Positions 27,962-36,906 of a stretch of DNA of 64,000 bases are shown here, one piece after another. The position numbers and the translations under genes were made by a program. The DNA comes from Microterricola viridarii (GTDB lineage: Bacteria > Actinomycetota > Actinomycetes > Actinomycetales > Microbacteriaceae): the NCBI RefSeq assembly GCF_900104895.1, contig NZ_LT629742.1:1860001-1924000 (forward strand). The letters are read 5' to 3'. Position 1 is the stretch's first letter. The number at the start of each line of letters is the position of its first letter. The notes under the pieces were generated by a model. That model saw nothing but the letters and a program-made list of their open reading frames with translations. It searched no databases and was not told where the DNA came from.

Positions 27962-29502
27962 GCGACAACGCCCGCGACATCATTCGGCTGAGCGCCGCAG
28001 ACCTCGGCGCCCAGATCGCCTCAGGCGCCGTCACCTCGGTGCAGGCCACCCAGGCCCACCTCGACCGCATCGACGCGGTCGACGGCGCCGTCCACGCGTA
28101 CCTGCACGTCGCCCCGGAGCTGGCCCTCGCCGCCGCGGCTCGCGTCGACGCCCAGATCGCCGCCGGCGAGAAGCTCGGCCCGCTGGCCGGTGTGCCCATC
28201 GCCGTCAAGGACGTGCTCGTCACCACCGACATGCCCTCGACCAGCGGATCCAAGATCCTCGAGGGCTACCTCTCGCCCTTCGACGCCACCGTCGTGAAGA
28301 AGGTGCGCGAAGCCGGCCTGATCCCGCTCGGCAAGACCAACATGGACGAGTTCGCCATGGGCTCCTCCACCGAGCACTCGGCCTACGGCCCCACCCACAA
28401 CCCGTGGGCGCTCGACCGCATCCCCGGCGGCTCCGGCGGCGGCTCCGCCGCGGCGGTGGCCGGCTACGAGGCATCCATCGCCCTCGGCAGCGACACCGGC
28501 GGATCCATCCGCCAGCCCGCGCACGTCACCGGAACGGTCGGCGTCAAGCCCACCTACGGCGCCGTGAGCCGCTACGGCGCGATCGCCCTGGCGTCCTCGC
28601 TCGACCAGATCGGCCCGGTCAGCCGCACCGTCCTGGACTCGGCCATGCTGCAGGACATCATCGGCGGCCACGACCCGCGCGACTCCACCTCGCTCCGCAC
28701 CGAGTGGCCCTCCATGGCGGATGCCGTGCGCGGCGCGAACGTGCAGGGGCTGAAAATCGGCGTCATCAAGCAGCTGCAGGGCGACGGCTTCCAGGCCGGC
28801 GTGCTGAACCGCTTCACCGAGGCCCTCGAGCTGCTCGTCGCCAACGGCGCAGAGATCGTCGAGCTCGACGCCCCCAGCTTCGAGCACGCGATCGCCGCGT
28901 ACTACCTGATCCTGCCCGCCGAGGCATCCAGCAACCTGGCCAAGTTCGACTCCGTGCGCTTCGGCCTGCGGGTGAACCCGCAGGGCGGCGGCACCGTCGA
29001 AGACGTGATGAGCGCCACCCGCGACGCCGGCTTCGGCCCGGAGGTCAAGCGCCGCATCATCCTCGGCACCTACGCGCTGAGCGCCGGCTACTACGACGCC
29101 TACTACGGCAGCGCCCAGAAGGTGCGCACGCTCGTGCAGCGCGACTTCGCGGCCGCGTTCAGCCAGGTCGACGTCATCGCCTCGCCCACCGCGCCGACCA
29201 CGGCGTTCAAGCTCGGCGAGAAGCTCAACGACCCGCTGGCCATGTACCTCAATGACATCGCCACCATCCCGGCCAACCTGGCCGGCATCCCCGGCATCAC
29301 GCTGCCGGCCGGCCTGGCAGATGAGGACGGGCTGCCCGTCGGCATCCAGTTCCTCGCCCCGGCCCACGAGGACGCCCGCCTCTACAACGTCGGCGGCGCA
29401 CTCGAGCAGTTGCTCGTCGCCCAGTGGGGAGGCCACCTGCTGGAGCAGGCGCCCGACCTGCTCGAACTCATCGCGGCCGCGGCCGAGGAAGGTGCCCGCT
29501 AA
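27958..29502 (+). CDS. gatA: Asp-tRNA(Asn)/Glu-tRNA(Gln) amidotransferase subunit A
   Basis: Amidase-signature glutaminase subunit that releases ammonia from glutamine for GatB. The 514-residue enzyme carries the Ser-cisSer-Lys triad: Lys in VPIAVKDVL, and the Ser residues in [32 protein letters not shown] (split here: the Gly/Ser loop, then SDTGGS). Further family motifs are [18 protein letters not shown] and [13 protein letters not shown]. Length and motif order match GatA rather than other amidases, and the flanking gatC and gatB confirm it. The GTG start overlaps gatC; the TAA stop overlaps the ATG of gatB by one base. Confidence 0.97.
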   Translation: MSDNARDIIRLSAADLGAQIASGAVTSVQATQAHLDRIDAVDGAVHAYLHVAPELALAAAARVDAQIAAGEKLGPLAGVPIAVKDVLVTTDMPSTSGSKILEGYLSPFDATVVKKVREAGLIPLGKTNMDEFAMGSSTEHSAYGPTHNPWALDRIPGGSGGGSAAAVAGYEASIALGSDTGGSIRQPAHVTGTVGVKPTYGAVSRYGAIALASSLDQIGPVSRTVLDSAMLQDIIGGHDPRDSTSLRTEWPSMADAVRGANVQGLKIGVIKQLQGDGFQAGVLNRFTEALELLVANGAEIVELDAPSFEHAIAAYYLILPAEASSNLAKFDSVRFGLRVNPQGGGTVEDVMSATRDAGFGPEVKRRIILGTYALSAGYYDAYYGSAQKVRTLVQRDFAAAFSQVDVIASPTAPTTAFKLGEKLNDPLAMYLNDIATIPANLAGIPGITLPAGLADEDGLPVGIQFLAPAHEDARLYNVGGALEQLLVAQWGGHLLEQAPDLLELIAAAAEEGAR

Positions 29503-31016
29503 TGGCCCGCGCAGAATTGATGGACTTCGACAAGGCGCTCGAGCTGTTCGAGCCGGTGATGGGCTTCGAGGTCCACGTCGAGCTGAACACCAAGACCAAG
29601 ATGTTCTCCGAGGCCCCGAACGTGTTCGGCGCGGAGCCCAACACCGGCCTGACCCCGCTCTGCCTCGGCCTGCCCGGCACCCTGCCCGTCGTCAACGAGC
29701 AGGCCGTGCGCTACTCGATCAGCCTGGGCCTCGCGCTCGGCTGCTCGATCGCCGAGTCGAGCAGCTTCGCCCGGAAGAACTACTTCTACCCGGACACCCC
29801 CAAGAACTACCAGATCTCGCAGTTCGACGAGCCGATCGCGTTCGAGGGCTCCGTGCAGATCGAGCTCGCCGACGGCACCCTCATCGACATCCCCGTCGAG
29901 CGCGCCCACATGGAGGAGGATGCCGGCAAGCTGACGCACGTCGGTGGCTCCAGCGGTCGCATCCAGGGCGCGGACTACTCGCTGGTCGACTACAACCGCG
30001 CCGGCGTCCCGCTCGTCGAGATCGTCACCAAGCCGATCTACGGCGGCGAGCACCGCTCGCCCGAGATCGCCAAGGCCTACGTGTCGGCGATCCGCGACAT
30101 CGTCGTGTCGCTCGGCATCTCCGACGCCAAGATGGAGCGCGGCAACCTGCGCTGCGACGCCAACGTGTCCCTGCGCCCGCGCGTTGCAGAGGGCGTGGAG
30201 ACGCCGCCGCTCGGCACCCGCACCGAGACGAAGAACGTCAACTCGCTGCGCTCGGTCGAGCGCGCGGTGCGCTACGAGATCCAGCGCCAGGCCGCCATCC
30301 TCGCCAAGGGCGGCAGCATCACCCAGGAGACGCGCCACTGGCACGAGGACACGGGCGAGACGAGCGCCGGACGCCCCAAGAGCGACGCCGACGACTACCG
30401 CTACTTCCCGGAGCCCGACCTGCTCCCCGTCGTGCCCTCGGCCGAGCTGATCGCGGAGCTGCGCGCAGCCCTGCCAGAGCAGCCGGCCGTGCGCCGCCGC
30501 CGTCTGAAGGCCGAGTGGGGCTTCACCGACCTCGAGTTCCAGGACATCCAGAACTCCGGCCTCCTCACCGAGGTCTCCGAGACGGTCGCCGCCGGTGCGA
30601 CGCCGGCCGCCGCCCGCAAGTGGTGGACGGGCGAGATCGCCCGCCTGGCGAACGCGGCAGACGCCGACGCCGCCAGCCTGATCTCGGCTGCGGATGTCGC
30701 AGCGCTGGCCGTCCTCGTCGAGGCCGGCACCCTCACCGACCGCCTGGCCCGCCAGGTGCTCGAGGGCGTCATCGCCGGCGAGGGCACGCCGCAGCAGGTC
30801 GTCGACGCCCGCGGCCTCGCCGTGGTCTCCGACGACGGTGCCCTGATCGCCGCCATCGACGAGGCCCTGGCCGCCCAGCCGGACGTGCTCGAGAAGATCC
30901 GCGACGGCAAGGTGCAGGCCGCCGGCGCCGTTATCGGTGCCGTCATGAAGGCGATGAAGGGGCAGGCCGACGCCGCCCGCGTGCGCGAACTCGTCCTGGA
31001 GCGCGCCAGCGCCTAG
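29502..31016 (+). CDS. gatB: Asp-tRNA(Asn)/Glu-tRNA(Gln) amidotransferase subunit B
   Basis: Kinase/amidotransferase subunit that activates the tRNA-bound Glu or Asp and accepts ammonia from GatA. The 504-residue protein has the [16 protein letters not shown] opening, [12 protein letters not shown], the metal/nucleotide region [33 protein letters not shown] and the YatY-like C-terminal tail domain that binds tRNA. ATG 29502 overlaps the gatA stop (TAATG). A GC-rich hairpin with a short T-run follows 18 bp downstream. Confidence 0.97.
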   Translation: MARAELMDFDKALELFEPVMGFEVHVELNTKTKMFSEAPNVFGAEPNTGLTPLCLGLPGTLPVVNEQAVRYSISLGLALGCSIAESSSFARKNYFYPDTPKNYQISQFDEPIAFEGSVQIELADGTLIDIPVERAHMEEDAGKLTHVGGSSGRIQGADYSLVDYNRAGVPLVEIVTKPIYGGEHRSPEIAKAYVSAIRDIVVSLGISDAKMERGNLRCDANVSLRPRVAEGVETPPLGTRTETKNVNSLRSVERAVRYEIQRQAAILAKGGSITQETRHWHEDTGETSAGRPKSDADDYRYFPEPDLLPVVPSAELIAELRAALPEQPAVRRRRLKAEWGFTDLEFQDIQNSGLLTEVSETVAAGATPAAARKWWTGEIARLANAADADAASLISAADVAALAVLVEAGTLTDRLARQVLEGVIAGEGTPQQVVDARGLAVVSDDGALIAAIDEALAAQPDVLEKIRDGKVQAAGAVIGAVMKAMKGQADAARVRELVLERASA

Positions 31017-31034
31017 ACCCTCTGCGCGAAACCC

Positions 31035-31067
31035 CGGCCCCCTCACTTTCCGGTGAGGGGGCCGTTT
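31035..31067 (+). terminator. terminator after gatCAB
   Basis: A perfect 12-bp stem CGGCCCCCTCAC (31035-31046) with GTGAGGGGGCCG (31053-31064) around a TTTCCG loop, followed by TTT. It lies shortly after the gatB stop. Confidence 0.85.
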
Positions 31068-31154
31068 CGCGTCCTGCGTGTGCACGGCCCGTGTACAGAA
31101 AACCGAAAGCATCGCCGCTTAGGCTGTGCAGCACCACACGACAGGGAGAACACC

Positions 31155-31778
31155 ATGGGATTCATGGACTGGCTTTTCGGCTCGCAGACCCCGGCTGACG
31201 CAGCGCAATCGGAGCAGCAGCGCCGGGCCGCGATCCCGCGCGAGCGGCACCCCGACGAGGTGGCGGTCGAGCGCTACCGGTACCTGCTTCGCACCGCACC
31301 GCCAGAGACGATCGAGCAGGCGCACGCCGAGGCGTTCGCCCAGCTCACCCCCGAGCAGCGCGCCCTGGTCTTCCAAGAACTGAGCGCCGGAGCCTCCCCA
31401 GGGGAGCAGCCCCGCGCCGACGACCCGCGCTCGCTCGCCCAGGCGGCCACGCGGCGCGAGCTGCAGGCGCCGGGAACCCTTGAGCGCTCCTTCTCGCCGC
31501 AGCGTGGGGCGGGCGGCCTGGGCTTCGGCGGCATGCTCGGCAGCTCGATGCTCGGCTCCATCGCCGGCGTTGTGATCGGCTCCGCCATCGCCCAGTCATT
31601 CATCCCGTCCGGGATCGGCGAGGCGACCGGCGCTGAGGGCACGGATGCCGGCACAGATGCGGGCACAGATGCGGGCACAGACGCCGGCGCGGACGGCAGC
31701 GTCGAGGCCGGCGGCGGCGGGTTCTTCGACGGTGGCGACAGCTTCGGTAGCGACAGCTTCGGCGACTTCGGCTTCTGA
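31155..31778 (+). CDS. hypothetical protein with Gly-rich hydrophobic core and TDAG repeats
   Basis: A 207-residue protein of unknown function. The first 90 residues are helical and charged (PETIEQAHAEAFAQLTPEQR). A Gly/Ser-rich hydrophobic stretch (LGSSMLGSIAGVVIGSAIA, about residues 130-150) could insert in a membrane. Next come four tandem TDAG units encoded by 12-bp DNA repeats and a Gly/Phe/Asp-rich tail. Similar actinobacterial proteins are sometimes labelled cation-transporting ATPase, which nothing here supports. AGGGAG precedes the ATG; a TAGGCT -10-like box lies about 35 bases upstream. Confidence 0.7.
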   Translation: MGFMDWLFGSQTPADAAQSEQQRRAAIPRERHPDEVAVERYRYLLRTAPPETIEQAHAEAFAQLTPEQRALVFQELSAGASPGEQPRADDPRSLAQAATRRELQAPGTLERSFSPQRGAGGLGFGGMLGSSMLGSIAGVVIGSAIAQSFIPSGIGEATGAEGTDAGTDAGTDAGTDAGADGSVEAGGGGFFDGGDSFGSDSFGDFGF

Positions 31779-31804
31779 GCCACGCCGGCTCATTGTCGGG
31801 CGCG

Positions 31805-32578
31805 CTAGTCCGGGCTCATCCCGCACGTCAGGTTCAGCACCGCGCCGTTCATCGAGCGCGCACCGCCCTCGGCCAGGAACACCGCCATCTCGGCCACCTC
31901 GTCGAGCGAGGGGAGCGAACGGCTCGTGGTGAGGGATTCGAGGAACCCGGCGAACTCCTCCAGCGGCATCGGCAGGTCGGGGATGTCGCCGATCGTCTCC
32001 AGGATGCGCTGCATCCGGAGGCAGACCACCCGCACGCCGGACGGGCCGAGCTCGGCGGCGAAGGTGCGGGTGAGCGCCTCGACGGCGGAGCAGGCCGCGG
32101 CGAAGCCGCCGACTCCTGCGATCGCCACCCGGGCCGGCGAGGCTGACAACGTCAGGATCGTCCCGCCTCCCCGCTCCGCCATGTGCCTCCCCGCGGCCTG
32201 AGACGTGATGAACTGGGTGCGCAGCCAGCTGGTGGCGGGGGCGAGCGCGTCCTCGAGGCCGAGCTCGAGCAGCGGGACGCCCTGAACCAACGGGATGCTC
32301 ACGGCGTTGAGCATCACGTCGATCCGGCCGGCGGCCTCGAACACGGCGTCGGCGTGGGCGTTGACGGCTGCCGGGTCGAAGGCGTCGACCTCGGCGACGT
32401 GCACGCGCGCCGGCGACTCCGCGCGAATGCGCTCCGCCGTCGCCTCGACGCTCTGCCCGCGGTGGCCGGCCAGGAACAACTCGGCGCCGTGGCGCGCGAA
32501 CTGCCGGGCGACAGCCGACCCGATCGCACCGCCGGCGCCGTGCACGATGACGCTCTGCTGCTCTGTCTCCCTCGACAT
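31805..32578 (-). CDS. SDR-family protein lacking the YxxxK pair
   Basis: A 257-residue Rossmann protein of the short-chain dehydrogenase/reductase family. The cofactor loop is GAGGAIGSAVARQF, DVMLNAVS replaces the usual NNAG segment, and TLSASPA could supply the catalytic Ser. At the position of the catalytic Tyr-x3-Lys the sequence reads FAAAC (Phe159, Cys163), so classical SDR chemistry is unlikely. It ends with the SMNGAVLNLTCGM tail typical of the family. The gene is divergent from the polyamine-type transporter; AGGGAG precedes the ATG. A binding or regulatory role is possible but not shown. Confidence 0.8.
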   Translation of the reverse strand: MSRETEQQSVIVHGAGGAIGSAVARQFARHGAELFLAGHRGQSVEATAERIRAESPARVHVAEVDAFDPAAVNAHADAVFEAAGRIDVMLNAVSIPLVQGVPLLELGLEDALAPATSWLRTQFITSQAAGRHMAERGGGTILTLSASPARVAIAGVGGFAAACSAVEALTRTFAAELGPSGVRVVCLRMQRILETIGDIPDLPMPLEEFAGFLESLTTSRSLPSLDEVAEMAVFLAEGGARSMNGAVLNLTCGMSPD

Positions 32579-32672
32579 TCGGTTCTCCCTTTCGATGTGT
32601 GGCCGGGTGGTCGATGGCGCAAGTTGTGACTGGACCGTAACATCGCACGCCCACGGCCGGCATCCGTGACCC

Positions 32673-32710
32673 TATGATTTTCCTCAGAGCGGGATTCTGA
32701 GCTTTCCTCA
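32673..32710 (+). promoter_or_regulatory. promoter/operator region of the ABC transporter operon
   Basis: TATGAT (32673-32678) is a good -10 box. Immediately downstream are two direct TTTCCTCA copies (32679 and 32703, 24 bp apart) and a dyad CTCAGA-7 nt-TCTGAG (32683-32701). This arrangement suits a regulator site between the divergent SDR and transporter genes. Confidence 0.45.
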
Positions 32711-32767
32711 TGCGGGGCGCATCGGATCGTGCGCCTCGGCGCAGCCGCCGTGTGAGAGGGAGCGAGA

Positions 32768-33853
32768 GTGTCCACAGAAGCGCCGGCTATTCGCCTCAGT
32801 GAGGTGACGAAGACCTTCGGCGCGGTGAACGCCGTCGACGGGCTCAACCTGGACATCGCGGCCGGCGAGTTCTTCTCCATGCTCGGGCCCTCCGGCTCCG
32901 GCAAGACGACGGTGCTGCGCCTGATCGCCGGCTTCGAGCTGCCGACCGCCGGCACGATCGAGCTGTTCGGGCGTGACGTCACCGGCACGGCGCCGTTCGA
33001 CCGGGACGTCAACACCGTCTTCCAGGACTACGCGCTGTTCCCGCACATGAGCGTGCTGGACAACGTGGCCTACGGGCTGCGGGTGCGCGGCATGGGCAAG
33101 GCCGAGCGCCGGGAGCGCGCCAGAGCGGCGCTGGAGAAGGTGCGGCTCGGGTCCTTCGGCGACCGCCGGCCGGCCCAGCTCTCCGGCGGCCAGCGGCAGC
33201 GCGTCGCGCTGGCCCGGGCCACCGTCGTCGAGCCGAAGGCGCTGCTGCTGGACGAACCGCTCGGCGCCCTCGACCTGAAGCTCCGCGAGCAGATGCAGGT
33301 CGAGCTCAAGGAGATCCAACGCGACCTCGGCATCACCTTCATCTTCGTCACCCACGACCAGGAGGAGGCGCTGACCCTCAGCGACCGGATCGCCGTGTTC
33401 AGCGACGGCAGGATCGAACAGCTCGGCACCCCGGCCGAGATCTACGAACGGCCCCGCTCGCCCTTCGTCGCCGCCTTCGTCGGCACCTCCAACATCTTCG
33501 ACGACGCCCTCTCGCGCCGCCTGCTCGGGCGGCCCGGCGCGCACTCGCTGCGCCCGGAGAAGCTCTCGCTCGCGGCGGGGGAGCCGCCGGCATCCGCCGG
33601 TGGGCCGGCCACCGGGGAGCACGTCGCCGCGGGAACCATCGCCGAGCTCGTCTACGTCGGCAGCGTCACGCGCATCTTCGTCGACCTGGACGCCGGCATG
33701 AGGGTCGTGGTGGTGGAGCAGAACGACCGCCACCGCGGCATTCCAGAGGAACGCGGGCGCCGGGTGAGCGTGACCTGGCGCGACAGCGACCTGGTCGCCC
33801 TGGGACGAGCGAATGCGGCGGCACCGAACGACACCACAACCATGACGCACTGA
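32768..33853 (+). CDS. spermidine/putrescine-type ABC transporter ATPase
   Basis: A 361-residue ATPase of the PotA type. It has Walker A GPSGSGKTTVLRL, Q-loop VFQDYALFPHM, signature LSGGQRQRVALARA, Walker B LLLDEPLGALD, the switch His in VTHDQEEAL and a C-terminal TOBE-like domain (about residues 255-345). It powers the two permeases encoded downstream. Substrate preference follows the PotABCD gene set, but other small cationic or organic solutes are possible. The GTG start has AGGGAGCGAGA upstream. It begins a four-gene operon; the lipoprotein gene follows after 17 bp. Confidence 0.92.
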   Translation: MSTEAPAIRLSEVTKTFGAVNAVDGLNLDIAAGEFFSMLGPSGSGKTTVLRLIAGFELPTAGTIELFGRDVTGTAPFDRDVNTVFQDYALFPHMSVLDNVAYGLRVRGMGKAERRERARAALEKVRLGSFGDRRPAQLSGGQRQRVALARATVVEPKALLLDEPLGALDLKLREQMQVELKEIQRDLGITFIFVTHDQEEALTLSDRIAVFSDGRIEQLGTPAEIYERPRSPFVAAFVGTSNIFDDALSRRLLGRPGAHSLRPEKLSLAAGEPPASAGGPATGEHVAAGTIAELVYVGSVTRIFVDLDAGMRVVVVEQNDRHRGIPEERGRRVSVTWRDSDLVALGRANAAAPNDTTTMTH

Positions 33854-33870
33854 AACGGATGGAGACGGCA

Positions 33871-35055
33871 ATGAAGCACACCATGCCACCAACGCGGCGA
33901 CGGGCGGCGCTTGCGCTGCTCGCGGCTGCCTCCCTCGCGGCGCTCACCGCGTGCGGAACGAGCGGGGGTTCCTCCGGCGGGGAGACCGCCGCGACCGAGC
34001 TCGGCGAGATGGAGGGGGCCGTGTCGATCCTCGCCTGGCCCGGATACGTCGAGGACGGCAGCAACGACCCCGCCGTCGACTGGGTCACCCCCTTCGAGGA
34101 GCAGACCGGTTGTCAGGTGACGAGCAAGACCTACGGCACCTCGGACGAGGCGTTCAGCCTGATGAAGACCGGGGACTACGACGTCGTCGCCGCCTCCGGC
34201 GATGCCTCGCTGCGCCTGGTCGCGGCCGGAACCGTCGCCCCGGTGAACACCGACCTGATCCCCAACTACGCCGGCGTCTACGACTTCCTCAAGATGCAGT
34301 CCTGGAACAGCGTCGACGGTGTCTCCTACGGGGTGCCGCACGGCTACGGCGCCAACCTGCTCATGTACAACACCGACGTCGTCACCCCGGCGCCGACCTC
34401 GTGGGACGTGGTCTTCGACAAGGGCAGCGAGTTCCAGGGCAAGGTCACCGCCTATGACTCGCCGATCTACATCGCGGATGCCGCCATGTACCTGATGACG
34501 CACCAGCCCGACCTCGGCATCGAGAACCCGTACGCTCTCGACGAGGAGCAGCTGGCGGCATCCGTCGCCCTGCTCAAGGAGCAGCGCGCGAACATCGGCG
34601 AGTACTGGTCCGACTACCTGAAGACCATCCAGTCCTTCGAATCGGGGGACACCGTCGTCGGCACCACCTGGCAGGTGATCGCGAACTCGCTGGCCGAGGG
34701 CACCCCGGCGGCGGTGACCGTGCCGTCGGAGGGCGTGACCGGTTGGTCGGACACCTGGATGATCGCGTCCGCGGCGAAGAGCCCGAACTGCGCCTACGCC
34801 TGGCTGGACTACATCGCCAGCCCGGAGGCCAACGGGCAGGCGACAGAGTACTTCGGCGAGGCGCCGTCCAACCAGGCCGCCTGCGAGTTCCGCTCAGAGG
34901 GCTCCTGTGAGGCCTACCACGCCGGCGACGCCGACTACGCGTCGAAGATCTGGTACTGGTCGACGCCGATCGCGGAGTGCCTGGACGGGCGCACCGACGT
35001 GCAGTGCACCGACTACGCCGCCTGGACGACGGCGTGGCAGGAGATCAAGGGCTGA
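33871..35055 (+). CDS. ABC transporter substrate-binding lipoprotein (PotD-like)
   Basis: A 394-residue extracytoplasmic binding protein. The N-terminus is a lipoprotein signal: Arg-rich start, LALLAAASLAALTAC lipobox with Cys about residue 27, then a Gly/Ser linker. The mature part has the PotD/PotF-like features ILAWPGYVEDG, FEEQTGCQVTSKTYGTSDEAF, DVVAASGDASLRLV and PNYAGVYDF. ATG 33871 is chosen for the GGAG six bases upstream; an ATG at 33859 is in frame. Cys residues near the C-terminus (NQAACEFRSEGSC, IAECLDGRTDVQC) suggest disulfides. It captures ligand for the downstream permeases. Confidence 0.9.
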   Translation: MKHTMPPTRRRAALALLAAASLAALTACGTSGGSSGGETAATELGEMEGAVSILAWPGYVEDGSNDPAVDWVTPFEEQTGCQVTSKTYGTSDEAFSLMKTGDYDVVAASGDASLRLVAAGTVAPVNTDLIPNYAGVYDFLKMQSWNSVDGVSYGVPHGYGANLLMYNTDVVTPAPTSWDVVFDKGSEFQGKVTAYDSPIYIADAAMYLMTHQPDLGIENPYALDEEQLAASVALLKEQRANIGEYWSDYLKTIQSFESGDTVVGTTWQVIANSLAEGTPAAVTVPSEGVTGWSDTWMIASAAKSPNCAYAWLDYIASPEANGQATEYFGEAPSNQAACEFRSEGSCEAYHAGDADYASKIWYWSTPIAECLDGRTDVQCTDYAAWTTAWQEIKG

Positions 35056-35130
35056 TCCACCCTCGCGCGGCGGCCGACCGGCTGCCGCGCGAGGAGCCCG
35101 ACCGCACCCGTTCCGAGCGAGAGCAGCCAG

Positions 35131-36054
35131 ATGAGTAGTGCAGCCGCCCCGACGCAACAGCGTTCGGGCGTGCCCGCGCCCCGGCACGGGCTGGCGCGGC
35201 GCGGCTCGGCCTTCTTCAGCCGGCACCCGCGGCTGCGGCTCGGCTTTCTGATCGCCGCCCCGCTGCTCTGGCTGGGCATCGTCTACGTCGTGGCCCTGGC
35301 CGCGCTGCTCGTGACCGCGTTCTGGAGCGTCGACAGCTTCACCGGCGAGATCACGCAGAGCTGGACGCTGGACAACATCATCACGGTGCTCACCGGTTCG
35401 CTCTACCAGGTCGTGACGCTGCGCACCGTGGGCGTCGCGCTGCTCGTGACGGTGATCGACGTGCTCATCGCCCTGCCGATCGCCTTCTTCATGGCGAAGG
35501 TGGCCGGCCCGCGGATGCAGCGCATCCTCGTGATCGCCGTGCTCATGCCGCTCTGGGCCAGCTACCTGGTCAAGGCGTACGCCTGGCGCAGCGTGCTCTC
35601 CCAGGACGGCATCCTGCAGTGGCTGCTCACCCCCTTCGGCGGGAGCACCCCCGGCTACGGGCTGACGGCCACCATCATCACGCTCAGCTACCTCTGGCTG
35701 CCCTACGTCATCCTGCCCATCTACGCGGGGCTCGAGCGGGTGCCGGACTCGCTGCTGGAGGCGTCCGGCGACCTCGGCGGCAGGACGTGGATGACGCTCA
35801 GGCTGGTCACGCTGCCGCTGATCTGGCCGGCGATCATCGCCGGCTCGATCTTCAGCTTCTCGCTCTCCCTCGGCGACTACCTGACGGTCAACATCGTCGG
35901 CGGCGCCAACCAGATGCTCGGCAACCTCGTCTTCACCAACGTCGGCGCGGCGAACAACCTGCCGCTGGCGGCGGCCATCGCCCTCATCCCGATCGCGATC
36001 ATCTTCGGCTACCTGGCCCTCGTGCGGCGCACGGGCGCCCTGGACAACCTCTAG
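35131..36054 (+). CDS. ABC transporter permease (PotB-like)
   Basis: A 307-residue inner-membrane permease with about six membrane helices after a basic N-terminal tail. The EAA loop that docks with the ATPase is visible as EASGDLGGRTWMTLRLVTLP. The RNTLxxA-type central region and GDYLTVNIVGGANQMLGN loop match the spermidine/putrescine PotB class. It follows the binding-protein gene by 75 bp and precedes its partner permease by eight bases, so both should be co-translated. Confidence 0.91.
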   Translation: MSSAAAPTQQRSGVPAPRHGLARRGSAFFSRHPRLRLGFLIAAPLLWLGIVYVVALAALLVTAFWSVDSFTGEITQSWTLDNIITVLTGSLYQVVTLRTVGVALLVTVIDVLIALPIAFFMAKVAGPRMQRILVIAVLMPLWASYLVKAYAWRSVLSQDGILQWLLTPFGGSTPGYGLTATIITLSYLWLPYVILPIYAGLERVPDSLLEASGDLGGRTWMTLRLVTLPLIWPAIIAGSIFSFSLSLGDYLTVNIVGGANQMLGNLVFTNVGAANNLPLAAAIALIPIAIIFGYLALVRRTGALDNL

Positions 36055-36062
36055 GAGCCCGG

Positions 36063-36863
36063 ATGCGACTCAGCCGCCTCTCCCGCACGGTGCTCGGCGT
36101 CGTCACCGTCCTCATCCTGCTCGCCATCTACCTGCCGCTCGGAGTCGTCTTCATCAACTCCTTCAGCACGAGCCAGAGCCTGAGCTGGCCGCCGCCCGGC
36201 TTCACCCTGGAATGGTGGGGCAAGGCGTTCCAGAGCGCGGGCGCCATCGACGCCGTGCTGACCAGCGTGCAGCTCGCCATCATCGCCACGATCGTCTCGC
36301 TCGTGCTCGGCACCCTGATCTCGTTCGCGCTGCAGCGCTTCGCGTTCTTCGGCCGCGACACGGTCAGCCTGCTCGTCATCCTGCCCATCGCGCTGCCCGG
36401 CATCATCACGGGCATCGCCCTGAACAACTTCTTCCGCACCATCCTCGGCGTGCCGCTCTCCATCTGGACGGTCGTCATCGCCCACGCCACCTTCTGCATC
36501 GTGACGGTCTTCAACAACGTGATCGCGCGGCTCCGCCGGCTGGGCACCAACTTCGAGGAGGCCTCGGCCGACCTCGGCGCCGGCATCTGGACGACATTCC
36601 GGCTGATCACCTTCCCGCAGCTGCGCTCGGCCCTCTTCGCCGGCGGGCTGCTGGCCTTCGCGCTCAGCTTCGACGAGATCATCGTGACGACGTTCACCGC
36701 CGGCTCCGGGGTGACCACCCTGCCCATCTTCATCCTGAACAACATGTTCCGGCCGAACCAGGCGCCCATCGTCAGCGTGATCGCCGTCGTGCTGGTGCTC
36801 GTCTCCATCGTCCCCATCTACATCGCGCAGCGGATCGCGGGGGCGGAGCGGGACGACCGCTGA
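36063..36863 (+). CDS. ABC transporter permease (PotC-like)
   Basis: A 266-residue second permease of the same transporter. It shows FINSFSTSQSLSWPPPGFTLEWW, typical of PotC, and the EAA loop EASADLGAGIWTTFRLITFP, with about six helices in all. ATG 36063 follows TAGGAGCCCGG eight bases after the potB-like gene; longer readings in this frame run inside that gene. It ends the operon: dinB starts 43 bp later with its own promoter. Confidence 0.91.
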   Translation: MRLSRLSRTVLGVVTVLILLAIYLPLGVVFINSFSTSQSLSWPPPGFTLEWWGKAFQSAGAIDAVLTSVQLAIIATIVSLVLGTLISFALQRFAFFGRDTVSLLVILPIALPGIITGIALNNFFRTILGVPLSIWTVVIAHATFCIVTVFNNVIARLRRLGTNFEEASADLGAGIWTTFRLITFPQLRSALFAGGLLAFALSFDEIIVTTFTAGSGVTTLPIFILNNMFRPNQAPIVSVIAVVLVLVSIVPIYIAQRIAGAERDDR

Positions 36864-36894
36864 GCGCGCCGGGCCGGGTGTCAGCGGCGGGCGG

Positions 36895-36900
36895 TACCCT
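36895..36900 (+). promoter_or_regulatory. -10 box, leaderless start of dinB
   Basis: TACCCT, six bases, then GTG 36907. Confidence 0.55.
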
Positions 36901-36906
36901 CGAGAG

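Noticed and set aside
31155-31778. Cation-transporting ATPase label
   Set aside because: No Walker motifs, P-type DKTG or transporter helices are present.
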